DNA of 64,000 nucleotides from UBA6522 sp965237785 (GTDB lineage Bacteria; Pseudomonadota; Gammaproteobacteria; Steroidobacterales; Rariloculaceae), in NCBI GenBank assembly GCA_965237785.1, contig OZ250159.1:124001-188000 (forward strand), read 5' to 3'. Shown piece by piece: positions 33,937 through 42,973 of this stretch (the stretch's first letter is position 1; every line of letters begins with the position of its first letter). The notes beneath the pieces are model-generated. The model had not been told where the DNA came from, did no database searches, and saw nothing but the letters and a program-made list of their open reading frames with translations. A program made the translations under genes and the position numbers.

Positions 33937-34317
33937 TTACCCGCGGTCGAAGAGCGAAGGCCGCATGATTCGAAGCCGGGCCAGCATGCGGTCACGTAAT
34001 TCCTGCCGGCTGGCCGTTACAACGATTTCTTCAATGTACAGATGCTCAGGCGCTTGCGCGGTGACGACGATCTCTTCCATGTAGAGGTGGGCCGGCGCCT
34101 GCGCGGTGACGACAATTTCTTCCATGGAGAGGTGGGCCGGCGCCTGCGCGGTGACGACAATTTCTTCCATGAAGAGATGTGCGGGCGCCTCCGCGGTCAC
34201 CACCACTTCCTCCATGACGAATCCTTCTTCCATCCAGGCTGGCGTGGTCTCCGCTCCGGCGGTCTGGCTGCCCAGGAAAAGAAGCGTCGCAATCGTCGTT
34301 AGCTTGGTCGTGTTCAT
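33937..34317 (-). CDS. Small exported protein made of five TonB-box-like repeats
   Basis: A 126-residue protein. The signal peptide (MNTTKLTTIATLLFLGSQTA-GA) is followed by a short acidic segment. Five repeats then start at residues 35, 50, 65, 80 and 95, with a 15-residue period and consensus MEEIVVTAQAPAHLY. The C-terminal tail is basic (SRQELRDRMLARLRIMRPSL). EEIVVTA matches the TonB box that opens the receptors of this window (LEEVVVVGSR, IEEVVVVGTR, IEEIVVLGSR, LEEIVVQATR). The protein would therefore present several TonB-binding peptides in the periplasm without any plug or barrel. I know of no described family with this layout. CGGAG precedes the ATG, and a strong terminator follows 20 bp after the stop, so this is a complete gene. 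Confidence 0.8.
   Translation of the reverse strand: MNTTKLTTIATLLFLGSQTAGAETTPAWMEEGFVMEEVVVTAEAPAHLFMEEIVVTAQAPAHLSMEEIVVTAQAPAHLYMEEIVVTAQAPEHLYIEEIVVTASRQELRDRMLARLRIMRPSLFDRG
34012..34215 (-). repeat. 45-bp tandem repeats encoding TonB-box peptides
   Basis: Units occupy 34171-34215, 34126-34170, 34081-34125 and 34036-34080, with a partial fifth at 34012-34035. The two middle units are nearly identical at the DNA level over GCGCGGTGACGACAATTTC, while the outer ones are more diverged, the pattern expected of recent internal expansion. The unit length of 15 codons preserves frame. Confidence 0.92.
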
Positions 34318-34603
34318 GCTTGGCTCCGGTTGTGTTCGGTGCGTATCGAAGTTGGTGCTACCTTACGCGGCGGGGCCTCAAGTGTGCGTGCAGAAGTCTG
34401 AAGAACTATCGAGAGTCTGCAAATAAAGTCGAAGATCGACGCGGCGAGCGAATCGGCGGCGATGACAGTTACAATGACCCGCTTGAAAGAAGATCCGTTT
34501 GAAGGAAAACGAAAGCCCGCATCGCGACTCCGGACGCCGCCGCCGGCCCACGGCGGTCCGCGGCGGTCCGCGGCACAGCGATACGCGGGCAGGTGAGACA
34601 TCG

Positions 34604-35863
34604 ATGAACTGGATAGTTAAAGAAATACGAACGAACGGCCTTGCCGTCGCGATCGCCGGAATCGTTGCGCTGCTGGCTACACATGGCGCTGTCGCGCAAG
34701 ACGATGTTGTCGTGCTCGGGGGCACGGGATGGCACTGCGGGGAGGACCCCGAGTGCTTCAACCGCCTGCATCCGGATATTCCCATGGCCGCACGCGCGCA
34801 ACCCGGCCAAACGATCCTGCTCAAGACGCGCAATTCCGCCGATCTGCAACTGGATCCCGACAGCACCTACGTGGATCCCCGCGATGCCGATCCGGTACGG
34901 GGCACGGTGCATCCGCTCACGGGTCCCGTCCACATCGAGGGCGCCGAGCCGGGAGACGTTCTCGCGGTGACCATTCTGGATATCGCTCCCGGGCCGTTCG
35001 GTGTCACGCGAATTACGCCCAACGCGTTCATAGCGGACCGGATTCCGGGGCCGCTTAGCGTTACCTGGCGATTGAATCGCACCGAAGCGGTGTCCGATGC
35101 GCTGCCGGGCATCCGCATCCCGAATGCGAGCTTCCCCGGAATCGTGACCGTGTTGCCGGGGCCTGAGCAACACGCTACGGCGCTGGCCCGCGAGGCGGCG
35201 CTGGCGGCGGCTGGCGGCGCCGTGGGTCTGCCGCAGCCTGTTCATGCATCCCCGCAAGACATCTGCGGTCCCGAGGGCAGTCACCGTGACGAATGCCTGC
35301 GAACCGGTCCTCCCCGGGAACACGGTGGCAACATGGACATTCGCTACCTGGGCGTCGGGGTCACGGTCTACCTGCCCTGCTATGTGGAGGGGTGCGGGCT
35401 TGGCGTCGGCGACCTGCACTTTGCCCAGGGCGACGGCGAGGTTGCCGGCACCGCCATCGAAATGGACGCCGATGTGACGTTGACGACCGAACTCATCAAG
35501 GGCGGACCGGTGCTTGCGCGCGGCCCGCACTACGAAGGCTCCGCTCGCCTCATGGATGTGCCCTCGCGGCGCTTCTACGCGACCACCGGCCTGCCGTTGA
35601 AGGCGGCGGGCGAATTGCCGCCGGACATGGCTTATCTCGAGTCGCCGAAGGCAGGACAGCTTGAAAATCTCTCAAAAGACATTAGTCTCGCCGCGAGGAA
35701 CGCGCTGCTGGAGATCATCGACTACATGGTCGCGACCTATGACTTGACCCCGCAGCAAGCGTATATCGTTGCGAGCGTGGCGGTCGACTTGCGAATCGGT
35801 CAATTGGTGGATGTGCCGAACGTGGGTGTGACGGCGATATTGCCCCTGGATATTTTTGAGTAG
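34604..35863 (+). CDS. Exported acetamidase/formamidase (FmdA family)
   Basis: A 419-residue FmdA/AmdA-type amidase (PF03069). A signal peptide (LAVAIAGIVALLATHGAVAQ) replaces the usual cytoplasmic start. Family features include the LTGPVHIEGAEPGDVLAVTI strand around residues 105-124, the GGNMDIRYLGVGVTVYLPCY segment, GDLHFAQGDGEVAGTAIEM, and the C-terminal DYMVATYDLTPQQAYIVASV. These enzymes release ammonia from short amides. Export is unusual and suggests periplasmic amide or formamide-like substrates. The ATG at 34604 follows AGGTGAG; upstream in-frame codons lie in a GC-rich repeated tract and were rejected. A TonB receptor gene follows 54 bp later, probably in the same operon. Confidence 0.88.
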   Translation: MNWIVKEIRTNGLAVAIAGIVALLATHGAVAQDDVVVLGGTGWHCGEDPECFNRLHPDIPMAARAQPGQTILLKTRNSADLQLDPDSTYVDPRDADPVRGTVHPLTGPVHIEGAEPGDVLAVTILDIAPGPFGVTRITPNAFIADRIPGPLSVTWRLNRTEAVSDALPGIRIPNASFPGIVTVLPGPEQHATALAREAALAAAGGAVGLPQPVHASPQDICGPEGSHRDECLRTGPPREHGGNMDIRYLGVGVTVYLPCYVEGCGLGVGDLHFAQGDGEVAGTAIEMDADVTLTTELIKGGPVLARGPHYEGSARLMDVPSRRFYATTGLPLKAAGELPPDMAYLESPKAGQLENLSKDISLAARNALLEIIDYMVATYDLTPQQAYIVASVAVDLRIGQLVDVPNVGVTAILPLDIFE

Positions 35864-35917
35864 GTTTGCCGGAATGATTTCAGAATGGTGTCGGTTTGAT
35901 ATTGCCGGGAGGGTCGC

Positions 35918-37993
35918 ATGACGACGAGCCGCGGGATTGCGGCGCTGGCCGCCGCGCTGGCCATTGCGCTTTTGGTTCCGGGGCTCCTCGGTGCACAAGG
36001 CGTCCCGGCGGCGTCGAACGGCCTTGAGGAAATCGTCGTCCAGGCGACGCGAATGAGCCGGCCTCTGGATCGCGTTCCGGCCGCGATAAGCGTGGTCAGC
36101 CAGAACGAGATTCAACTGGGGCGGCAACAGCTTGGACTGGACGAAGCGCTCACGCGGGTGCCGGGGCTGTTCATGCAGAATCGCTACAATTTCGCCCAGG
36201 ATCTCAGGGTTTCCATCCGGGGATTCGGCGCGCGGTCGAACTTCGGCATCCGCGGCATCAAGATTCTCGTGGATGGAATTCCGGAAACGCTGCCGGACGG
36301 CCAGGGACAGGTGGACAGCATCGACCTGGGCGCCACACGGCAGATCGAGGTGCTCCGCGGGCCGAGCTCCTCGCTCTACGGCAATGCATCGGGCGGCGTC
36401 GTCAGCGTGACTTCGGAACGGGGCCCGGAAGCGCCGTTCGCCAATGTGCGGCTCACCGCCGGGGAGTACGGCGCGCAGAAATTCCAGGTCAAGACCGGCG
36501 GTCAGACGGACCGGGTCAATTACTTCGTCAGCTTGTCCGACTCCCGTATCGACGGCTATCGCGAGCACAGTGAAACCGAGAACACCCAACTCAGCGGACG
36601 CTTCGAATTCGACTTCGGCGACAACGGCTCATTGCTCACCTTGCTCAACTATACCGATCAGCCCATTTCCAACGATCCGGGTGGAATCAACCTCGCCCAG
36701 GCCACGGCCGATCCCCGGTCCGCCCGGGACCGCAATCTGAGCTTTGACGCCGGCGAGGCATTGGAGCAGTCACGCATCGGATTCGTGTACACGCGGCCGG
36801 TGGGAGCAGGCGGTGAGCTACAAGTCCGCAACTACTACGTCTCGCGCGGCTTCAACAACCGGTTGCCCTTCGGCGGCGGCGGCGCGGTGGACCTGCAACG
36901 CTTCTTTGCCGGCGGGGGCGTCAGCTACATTCATCAAGGAAGTCTGGCGGGCAAACCCAACCGGGTCGTCGTGGGTCTGGACTACGACGATCAGGACGAC
37001 CACCGGCGACGGTTCAATAACAACATGGGGATACCGGGCGCGCTGACCCTGGATCAGGACGAGCATGTGACCAGTACGGGCGTGTTCATCCAGGACGAAC
37101 TCAGCCTCACGGACAATCTGCAACTCTCCTTCGGCGTGCGCTTCGATGAAGTGGAATTCGATGTCGGCGACCGCTTCCTTGGCAACGGCGACGACTCCGG
37201 CGTTCGCAAGCTGGACGGTGTGAGTCCGATGATCGGATTGCTCGCAACCGTTTCGCCCGCGTTGAGCGTTTACGGAACCTACTCGACTTCCTTCGAGACG
37301 CCGACCACGACGGAATTCGCCAACCCTTCAGGCGCCGGTGGATTCAACCCCGGACTGGAGCCCCAGGCCGCGGCCAACCTGGAATTCGGTCTGCGCGGCA
37401 GGACGGGCGAGCGGATACGATACGAACTGGCCGTATTCGACATTGAAGTGGACGATGAACTCATTCCGTACGAAATTCCCAGCAGCCCGGGGCGGGATTT
37501 CTTCGCCAACGCCGGCGGCTCGGACAGGACCGGCTTCGAGGCATCCTTGTCATCCCAGCCGACCGAGCGTGTCGGTATCACGTTGAGCTATACCTATGCG
37601 GACTTCGAGTTCGCCGACTTCACGGACGACAACGGTAACGATTACTCCGGCAACCGCATACCGGGCACTGTCGAGCAGCTGTTTTTCGGCGAGATCGACT
37701 ATAGGCACCCCGCCGGCTGGTTCGGCGCGCTCGATGCGCTGTACGTGGGCGATCAGTTTGCCAACAACGCCAACACCGTGTCCGACGGTGCCTATACCAT
37801 CTCCAATCTGCGCCTGGGATTCGATGCGGGCCGGGGCGGGGTGACCTTCTCGCCGTTCCTCGGCATCAACAACCTCTTCGGCGAGAGCTACAACTCCAAT
37901 ATCCGCATCAATGCCTTCGGCGGGCGGTTCTTCGAGCCGGGGCCCACGCGCAATGCCTATGCCGGCGTTGCGGTGAATTTTGATCTGCGTTGA
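35918..37993 (+). CDS. TonB-dependent receptor, siderophore/metal-chelate type
   Basis: A 691-residue receptor, smaller than the other three and of a different subgroup. After a signal peptide (ending LLGAQ) comes the TonB box GLEEIVVQATRMSRPLDRV. The plug includes VSIRGFGARSNFGIRGIKIL and DGIPETLPDGQGQVDSIDLG then IEVLRGPSSSLYGNASGGV, which is typical of ferric-chelate receptors of the FecA/PhuR lineage. The barrel ends AYAGVAVNFDLR. Iron-chelate uptake is the usual role; the substrate is not determinable. A GGGAGGG site precedes ATG 35918. It follows the exported amidase gene and is the last non-defence gene before the BREX island. Confidence 0.93.
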   Translation: MTTSRGIAALAAALAIALLVPGLLGAQGVPAASNGLEEIVVQATRMSRPLDRVPAAISVVSQNEIQLGRQQLGLDEALTRVPGLFMQNRYNFAQDLRVSIRGFGARSNFGIRGIKILVDGIPETLPDGQGQVDSIDLGATRQIEVLRGPSSSLYGNASGGVVSVTSERGPEAPFANVRLTAGEYGAQKFQVKTGGQTDRVNYFVSLSDSRIDGYREHSETENTQLSGRFEFDFGDNGSLLTLLNYTDQPISNDPGGINLAQATADPRSARDRNLSFDAGEALEQSRIGFVYTRPVGAGGELQVRNYYVSRGFNNRLPFGGGGAVDLQRFFAGGGVSYIHQGSLAGKPNRVVVGLDYDDQDDHRRRFNNNMGIPGALTLDQDEHVTSTGVFIQDELSLTDNLQLSFGVRFDEVEFDVGDRFLGNGDDSGVRKLDGVSPMIGLLATVSPALSVYGTYSTSFETPTTTEFANPSGAGGFNPGLEPQAAANLEFGLRGRTGERIRYELAVFDIEVDDELIPYEIPSSPGRDFFANAGGSDRTGFEASLSSQPTERVGITLSYTYADFEFADFTDDNGNDYSGNRIPGTVEQLFFGEIDYRHPAGWFGALDALYVGDQFANNANTVSDGAYTISNLRLGFDAGRGGVTFSPFLGINNLFGESYNSNIRINAFGGRFFEPGPTRNAYAGVAVNFDLR

Positions 37994-38070
37994 GGGTGGG
38001 CAGTCTGCGAACGGTCCGCGGACAGGGACTGCTCGGCGGTATTCGTCAATCAGAAAAATTAAGTGGACAT

Positions 38071-38100
38071 AGTTTCACCGGCAAACTAGCCGGTGAAACT
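38071..38100. promoter_or_regulatory. Perfect inverted repeat, candidate operator of the BREX operon
   Basis: AGTTTCACCGG (38071-38081) and CCGGTGAAACT (38090-38100) are exact complements around an 8-nt spacer (CAAACTAG). It lies 35 bp before the brxA start and directly upstream of, or within, the promoter. In other BREX loci a dimeric WYL-domain regulator (BrxR) binds an inverted repeat at this position. No brxR gene is in the window, so a distant or different regulator would be needed. Confidence 0.65.
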
Positions 38101-38127
38101 TGCTATATATATTTTCGCCTCTATACT
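38100..38127 (+). promoter_or_regulatory. Candidate promoter of brxA
   Basis: TTGCTA (38100-38105) and TATACT (38122-38127) are spaced by 16 bp; transcription would start only a few bases before the brxA ATG at 38136. This fits the absence of a recognisable ribosome binding site (leaderless or near-leaderless mRNA). An alternative -10 is TATATAT at about 38105-38111. Confidence 0.4.
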
Positions 38128-38135
38128 GCTCCGCC

Positions 38136-38945
38136 ATGAACGCGGTGTTCCACCTGGATTTCGACGCGGCAGTTGCCGGCATCCCCGAGCAAAGCGCCGC
38201 CGTTTGGGGCTTCCGCTTGGGGGAAAGGGGAACACACTCCAGCCGGACGATCATGTTCCAGGAGCTATCGCATCTTCTGGAAGTAACCGCAGGCGATGCG
38301 TCCCGTGAAGATTATGCCGACGCCGTTATTGGCGAGAATTGTTTGGGCAAGAGGACGGTGGCAAACCGCAAAATCTCGTTGCAGCACTTGCGGGAATTGT
38401 ACGCGCTGGATCCTCGCGTTGTGCTCTTCCGCGCGCTCCGGGAACTGTGGGGCCGCGATCGGTCCAGCCGCGCCCTACTGGCGCTGTTGCTTGCTCTGGC
38501 GCGGGACCCCTTGCTCCGCGCGACCGCCGCCGCCGCGTTGCGCACACCGTTCGGCCACGAGTTTGCGAGGCAAGCCATGATGGACGCCGTAGCGGAAGCC
38601 GCCGGAGATCGCCTCAACAGCAAAACACTCGACAAGGTGGTGCGCAACGCGGCCTCCTCGTGGACTCAGTCCGGCCACCTGCGGGGGAGGGGGCGCAAGA
38701 CGAGGGAAACGGTCCAGGCCACGCCGGCCGTGGCTGCGTATGCGCTGTTGATCGGATTCGCAACAGGCCGCCGCGGTCGTCTGCTGTTCGAGACGCCTTG
38801 GTGCAGCGTCCTGGACACCGACGCCGGCGAACTCATGGAACTGGCGGTCGCGGCGAAACGTCTCGGGTTGATCGGCTTCAAGCAGTCCGGTTCGATCATC
38901 GACGTGTCGTTTCCTGAGATGCTGATTTCACGGCGTGGGAGTTGA
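38136..38945 (+). CDS. brxA: BREX protein BrxA (DUF1819)
   Basis: A 269-residue protein at the head of a brxA-brxB-brxC array. It matches DUF1819 in pattern: RTIMFQELSHLLEVTAGDAS, then a LGKRTVANRKISLQHLRELYALDP segment, a helical core with LRELWGRDRSSRALLALLLAL, and a C-terminal wing containing VVRNAASSWTQSGHLRGRG. BrxA is a small helical DNA-binding protein; in other systems it is needed for phage exclusion. It is longer than the roughly 200-residue family norm, mostly at the N-terminus. The ATG at 38136 is used; an in-frame TTG at 38100 falls in the inverted repeat. It is followed by brxB after 3 bp. Confidence 0.85.
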   Translation: MNAVFHLDFDAAVAGIPEQSAAVWGFRLGERGTHSSRTIMFQELSHLLEVTAGDASREDYADAVIGENCLGKRTVANRKISLQHLRELYALDPRVVLFRALRELWGRDRSSRALLALLLALARDPLLRATAAAALRTPFGHEFARQAMMDAVAEAAGDRLNSKTLDKVVRNAASSWTQSGHLRGRGRKTRETVQATPAVAAYALLIGFATGRRGRLLFETPWCSVLDTDAGELMELAVAAKRLGLIGFKQSGSIIDVSFPEMLISRRGS

Positions 38946-38948
38946 TGC

Positions 38949-39518
38949 ATGGGGCGTATGGACAGGTTGGCTGAGCGCTACGGGCGGTTTATCTCGCTGC
39001 CTTGGCAGAAGGGACTGGCCGGAGCACAGCGCGCCATTTTCGTCGTCTATGACAAGAGCGACGAGCGGCGGTTGCGGGCTCGTATGGGTCGCTTCGAGTT
39101 GGCGACCAAGCAGGCCGGGCATGGCTGGATCCAGTGCGACCTTACCGGGGTCTTCGCGCAGTGGATGGCGAGCACGGAGTACCGGGAAATTTATTTCGAG
39201 TCGCCGGAAGATCTGGATCTCAAGTTGGAAGACGAATTTCTCGCGCATGTTGTCGAGCGGGTGCGGCAAGCGCTGTCGGCGCCGCAAGCGGATAATGGCT
39301 CCGTGGTCGCGGTCTTCGGTATCGCGTCGCTGTTCGGGTTCGTGCGCGTGTCCGAGTTGATGAAGGCGCTTGAGCCGGACATAAGAGGCCGCATCCTGGT
39401 GTTTTTCCCGGGCGAGTACGAGGACAATAATTACCGCTTGCTGGATGCGCGGGACGGGTGGAACTACCTCGCGGTCCCGATTACCTTGCAGGAAGATCGA
39501 GGAGTGTACGAGGTATGA
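38949..39518 (+). CDS. brxB: BREX protein BrxB (DUF1788)
   Basis: A 189-residue protein of DUF1788. Visible blocks are an AIFVVYDKSDERRLRARM strand-helix, GWIQCDLTGVFAQWMAS, EDEFLAHVVERVRQAL and the Rossmann-like VVAVFGIASLFGFVRVSEL with ILVFFPGEYEDNNYRLLDAR. The end is the family's conserved nucleotide-binding-like strand. BrxB is essential in type 1 BREX but its biochemical role is unknown. It overlaps brxC by 4 bp (ATGA), so the two are translationally coupled. Confidence 0.93.
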   Translation: MGRMDRLAERYGRFISLPWQKGLAGAQRAIFVVYDKSDERRLRARMGRFELATKQAGHGWIQCDLTGVFAQWMASTEYREIYFESPEDLDLKLEDEFLAHVVERVRQALSAPQADNGSVVAVFGIASLFGFVRVSELMKALEPDIRGRILVFFPGEYEDNNYRLLDARDGWNYLAVPITLQEDRGVYEV

Positions 39519-42500
39519 AGAACCGGGAGGTCTACCAGAGAAACCCTGACGAGATCATCCTCCTGAACAACGGCGTTGCGGTAATGACCGACGCCGAGAC
39601 GGGGGATGACCGCCGCACCCTGCGCTTCGAGTTGGAGCACTTCGTCTGCGAAGGCCAGTACCGGAGCGGGCTCGTTCGGATCCTCAATGCATACGTCAGC
39701 CACCAGGGCCAACCCGAACAGCCGGCTGCCTGGATCAGCGGTTTCTTCGGCAGCGGCAAATCCCATCTGGCGAAGATGCTCCGTTTCCTGTGGACGGACT
39801 ACACCTTTCCCGAGGATGGCGCCAGCGCCCGCGGGCTGGCGCGATTGCCCGACGAAGTGCTGGATTTACTCAAGGAAGTATCAACGCTGGGCAGACGGGG
39901 CCATGGGCTGCACGCTGCATCGGGAACTCTTGGTTCCGGTCCCGGGGGAAGCGTTCGGCTTGCCTTGCTCGGTATCGTATTCAAGTCCAGGGGACTCCCG
40001 GAAGGCTTGCCCCAAGCGCGCTTCTGCCTCTGGCTGGAAAGGAACGGAATTTACGACCAGGTCAGGACTGCGGTAGAGGCCCAAGGCCGCGAATTTCGGC
40101 GGGAGCTTAACGACCTGTACGTGAGCCCGCACATCGCCAACGCGCTGCTCGCCGAGGACGCAAACTTCGCAACCAGCGCGCGGGATGCCCGAGCGGTATT
40201 GCGTGCGCAGTTTCCCAAGCCCAAGGACATTACCACCGACGAATTCGTGGATGTGTTGCGAGATACCCTTGCGCCGGAGGGCGAGATGCCCTGCACGGTG
40301 GTCATCCTCGACGAAGTGCAGCAGTACATCGGCGAGGACACGGCCCGCTCCCTTGCGGTTCAGGAAGTCGTTGAAGCCTGCAGCAAGCGCTTCGGCGACC
40401 GCCTGCTCCTGCTGGGCACCGGGCAGACCGCTCTGTCCGGGACTCCCGTGCTGCAACGCCTCCAGGGCCGCTTCACCGTCAATGTGGAACTCTCGGACCA
40501 CGATGTCGAGACGGTCACTCGACGGGTCGTTTTGGCCAAACGCGCCGATCGGTTAAGCGATATCCAAGCGATGCTGGAGGCCAACGCCGGAGAGATCGAC
40601 CGGCACTTGGTCGGCGCCAAGATCGCTCCGCGTAGCGAGGACCGATCAATTCTGCCGGACGACTACCCGCTGCTACCCGTGCGTCGGCGCTTCTGGGAAC
40701 ATGTGCTGCGCGCCGTCGACCGCGCTGGCACGGCCGGTCAACTCCGTACCCAGCTTCGCATCGTCTATGACGCCATCCGCCACACGGCGGGCCGTTCTCT
40801 CGGTACCGTAGTGCCGACCGACTTCCTGTTCGACGAGATATCGGCCAACATGTTGAATTCCGGGGTACTCCTCCGCGAACTCCACGAGACCATCGTCAAG
40901 CAGGGGAGCGACGGTACCGCCGATGGCCGCCTCAAGTCGCGGCTCTGCGCCCTGGTGTTCCTGATCCGCAAGCTCCCGCGCGAAGCCGGGGCCGACATCG
41001 GCGTGCGGGCAACGATGGAGGTTCTGGCGGACCTGCTGGTGGAAGACTTGACCAAGGACGGTGCGGCGTTGCGGGCTCGGTTGCCGGCCCTCCTGGACGA
41101 GTTGGTGGATGCGGGCACATTGATGAAGCTCGACCGCGAGTACAGCCTGCAAACGCGGGAGAGCAGCGATTGGGAAGCGGAGTTTCGCAACCGGCGCAAC
41201 CGGATCGCGAACGATCCCACGAATATGAGCGGGAAGCGCGCCCAGCTTCTTGGCGCCGCCGTGCAGGAGGCGGTCGGTTCGACCAAGCTGCTACACGGGT
41301 CCAGCAAGGAGCCGCGAAAGCTCTCGCTGCACTTCAGCGCCGAGCCGCCCCGGGAAGGCGGCCCGGAGGTCCCGGTGTGGATTCGCGATGGTTGGGGTGC
41401 TGTTGAGAGCAGCGTGATCGCCGACGCACGCGCGGCCGGACCGGACAGCCCAGTTATCAACGTATTCGTACCGAAGTCCCGCGCTGACGGTCTGGCGCGC
41501 CTCATTGCCTCCCGGAGCGCCGCCAACGACACGCTGGAGTACAAGGGGGTGCCGTCGACACCCGAAGGTGTGGAAGCTCGCCAGGGCATGGAGACACGAC
41601 TCGCCGACGCCGCAAACCAACTGCGGGCACTGGTAGCGGAGATTATTGGCGGCGCGAAGGTCATTCAGGGCGGTGGAAACGAACGACATGAGTTGACATT
41701 GGCCGACAGAGTCCGGGAAGCCGCCGGCGCGTCTCTCGCCCGGCTCTACTACGAATTCAATGATGCCGACGACCACCGTTGGCCCAAAGCGATAGCGCGC
41801 GCCCGCGCGGGCGATGAGCACCCGCTAGCCGTGTTGAACTACAGCGGCAAAACCGAGGAGCATCCCGTGTGCGCGGCCGTGCTCTCCTTCGTCGGCTCCG
41901 GCAAGAAGGGGAGGGACGTGCGTGCGCACTTTTCCGGCCCGCCTTTTGGCTGGCCCAGGGACGCCATCGACGCCGCCCTCATCGGCCTGTTCGGAGCCGG
42001 GCACCTGCGCGCCACGGCAAATGGCGTGGTGCTGCGGCCGCCCGGACTCGATCAGGCCAAGGTGCCCAGCGCGGACTTCCGGGTCGAGAGCGCGACCGTT
42101 GACACACGGCAGCGCTTGAAACTGCGCAAGCTGTTTCAGGATGCCGGCATCGACTGCAAGCCGAACGAGGAGTCAGCGGCGGCCGGGCAGTTGCTGGAAA
42201 AGCTAAGCCGTTTGGCCGAGGATGCGGGCGGCGATGCGCCCCTGCCCGAACGTCCGGATACACTCCACCTGTCGGACCTTCAGTCGCTTGCCGGCAACGA
42301 GCAACTCCTGGCCATTCTTGGGCGGGCTGACGAACTTGAAAAAAACCTGGACGACTGGAGAAAGGCGGGGAAGCTTGCCGGCGAGCGCGTTCCTGCGTTT
42401 AAGCGTTTGCAGGCCCTTGCGCGACACGCCGATGGTTTGGATGCCGCGAAGGATGCAAAATCCCAGATCGGCGCGATCGTCTCCGGTCGGCGCCTGCTCG

Positions 42501-42961
42501 ATGCGTCGGACCCGATGCCCAACCTCGCCGGGAGCTTGGCGGATGGATTGCGGGCCGCGCTGGCACAATCGCAAGATCGTTACGACGAAACCTATGACGA
42601 GGAGCGGAAACGCCTGGAAGCCACCGGGAGCTGGCAGCAGATCAAGTCGGAGGACCGTGAAGAAATACTTGCCCGGTTTCGTATTGAGAAGGTATCCAAG
42701 GGTGCAACCGGTACCGAAAGAGAAGTGCTGGAATCCCTGGAGCGCATATCTCTTGACGGCTGGCGAACGCGCACTGCGGCTCTCACCCAGTTGTTCGCGA
42801 ATGGCCGGGCCGAAGCGGACCGGCTTGTCGAGCCGGAGATACGTCACATGAAGCTGGGGAGCGCTACGCTCCGTACCCCGGAGGACGTCAAAGCTTGGGT
42901 TGAAGAAACGAAGCGGGACCTGCTGAATCAGGTCGAGCAAGGCCCTATCGTAATCGGCTAA
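39515..42961 (+). CDS. brxC: BREX ATPase BrxC (PglY family)
   Basis: A 1148-residue AAA-type ATPase. Walker A is GFFGSGKSH at residues 76-84, preceded by the family start NREVYQRNPDEIILLNNGVA. A Walker B-like stretch, TVVILDEVQQYIGED, lies near residue 265, followed by LLLLGTGQTALS and an arginine-rich sensor region. The C-terminal half is helical with coiled-coil stretches, as in PglY/BrxC. BrxC is required for both host methylation and phage exclusion. The ATG at 39515 overlaps the brxB stop; earlier in-frame codons lie inside brxB. The next gene starts 13 bp downstream with its own GGAGG site. Confidence 0.94.
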   Translation: MKNREVYQRNPDEIILLNNGVAVMTDAETGDDRRTLRFELEHFVCEGQYRSGLVRILNAYVSHQGQPEQPAAWISGFFGSGKSHLAKMLRFLWTDYTFPEDGASARGLARLPDEVLDLLKEVSTLGRRGHGLHAASGTLGSGPGGSVRLALLGIVFKSRGLPEGLPQARFCLWLERNGIYDQVRTAVEAQGREFRRELNDLYVSPHIANALLAEDANFATSARDARAVLRAQFPKPKDITTDEFVDVLRDTLAPEGEMPCTVVILDEVQQYIGEDTARSLAVQEVVEACSKRFGDRLLLLGTGQTALSGTPVLQRLQGRFTVNVELSDHDVETVTRRVVLAKRADRLSDIQAMLEANAGEIDRHLVGAKIAPRSEDRSILPDDYPLLPVRRRFWEHVLRAVDRAGTAGQLRTQLRIVYDAIRHTAGRSLGTVVPTDFLFDEISANMLNSGVLLRELHETIVKQGSDGTADGRLKSRLCALVFLIRKLPREAGADIGVRATMEVLADLLVEDLTKDGAALRARLPALLDELVDAGTLMKLDREYSLQTRESSDWEAEFRNRRNRIANDPTNMSGKRAQLLGAAVQEAVGSTKLLHGSSKEPRKLSLHFSAEPPREGGPEVPVWIRDGWGAVESSVIADARAAGPDSPVINVFVPKSRADGLARLIASRSAANDTLEYKGVPSTPEGVEARQGMETRLADAANQLRALVAEIIGGAKVIQGGGNERHELTLADRVREAAGASLARLYYEFNDADDHRWPKAIARARAGDEHPLAVLNYSGKTEEHPVCAAVLSFVGSGKKGRDVRAHFSGPPFGWPRDAIDAALIGLFGAGHLRATANGVVLRPPGLDQAKVPSADFRVESATVDTRQRLKLRKLFQDAGIDCKPNEESAAAGQLLEKLSRLAEDAGGDAPLPERPDTLHLSDLQSLAGNEQLLAILGRADELEKNLDDWRKAGKLAGERVPAFKRLQALARHADGLDAAKDAKSQIGAIVSGRRLLDASDPMPNLAGSLADGLRAALAQSQDRYDETYDEERKRLEATGSWQQIKSEDREEILARFRIEKVSKGATGTEREVLESLERISLDGWRTRTAALTQLFANGRAEADRLVEPEIRHMKLGSATLRTPEDVKAWVEETKRDLLNQVEQGPIVIG

Positions 42962-42973
42962 CGGAGGCACGCG

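Noticed and set aside
34012..34215. CRISPR-like array, because of the regular 45-bp spacing
   Set aside because: The repeats are directly adjacent without unique spacers, and they encode a clean peptide repeat inside a gene with a signal peptide.
33937..34317. N-terminal remnant of a TonB receptor
   Set aside because: A remnant would have one TonB box and part of a plug; this has five boxes, its own ribosome binding site, a natural stop and a terminator.
38000..38135. tRNA or integrase attachment site at the left edge of the BREX island
   Set aside because: No tRNA, integrase or direct repeat of the expected kind is seen; the only structured element is the operator-like palindrome.
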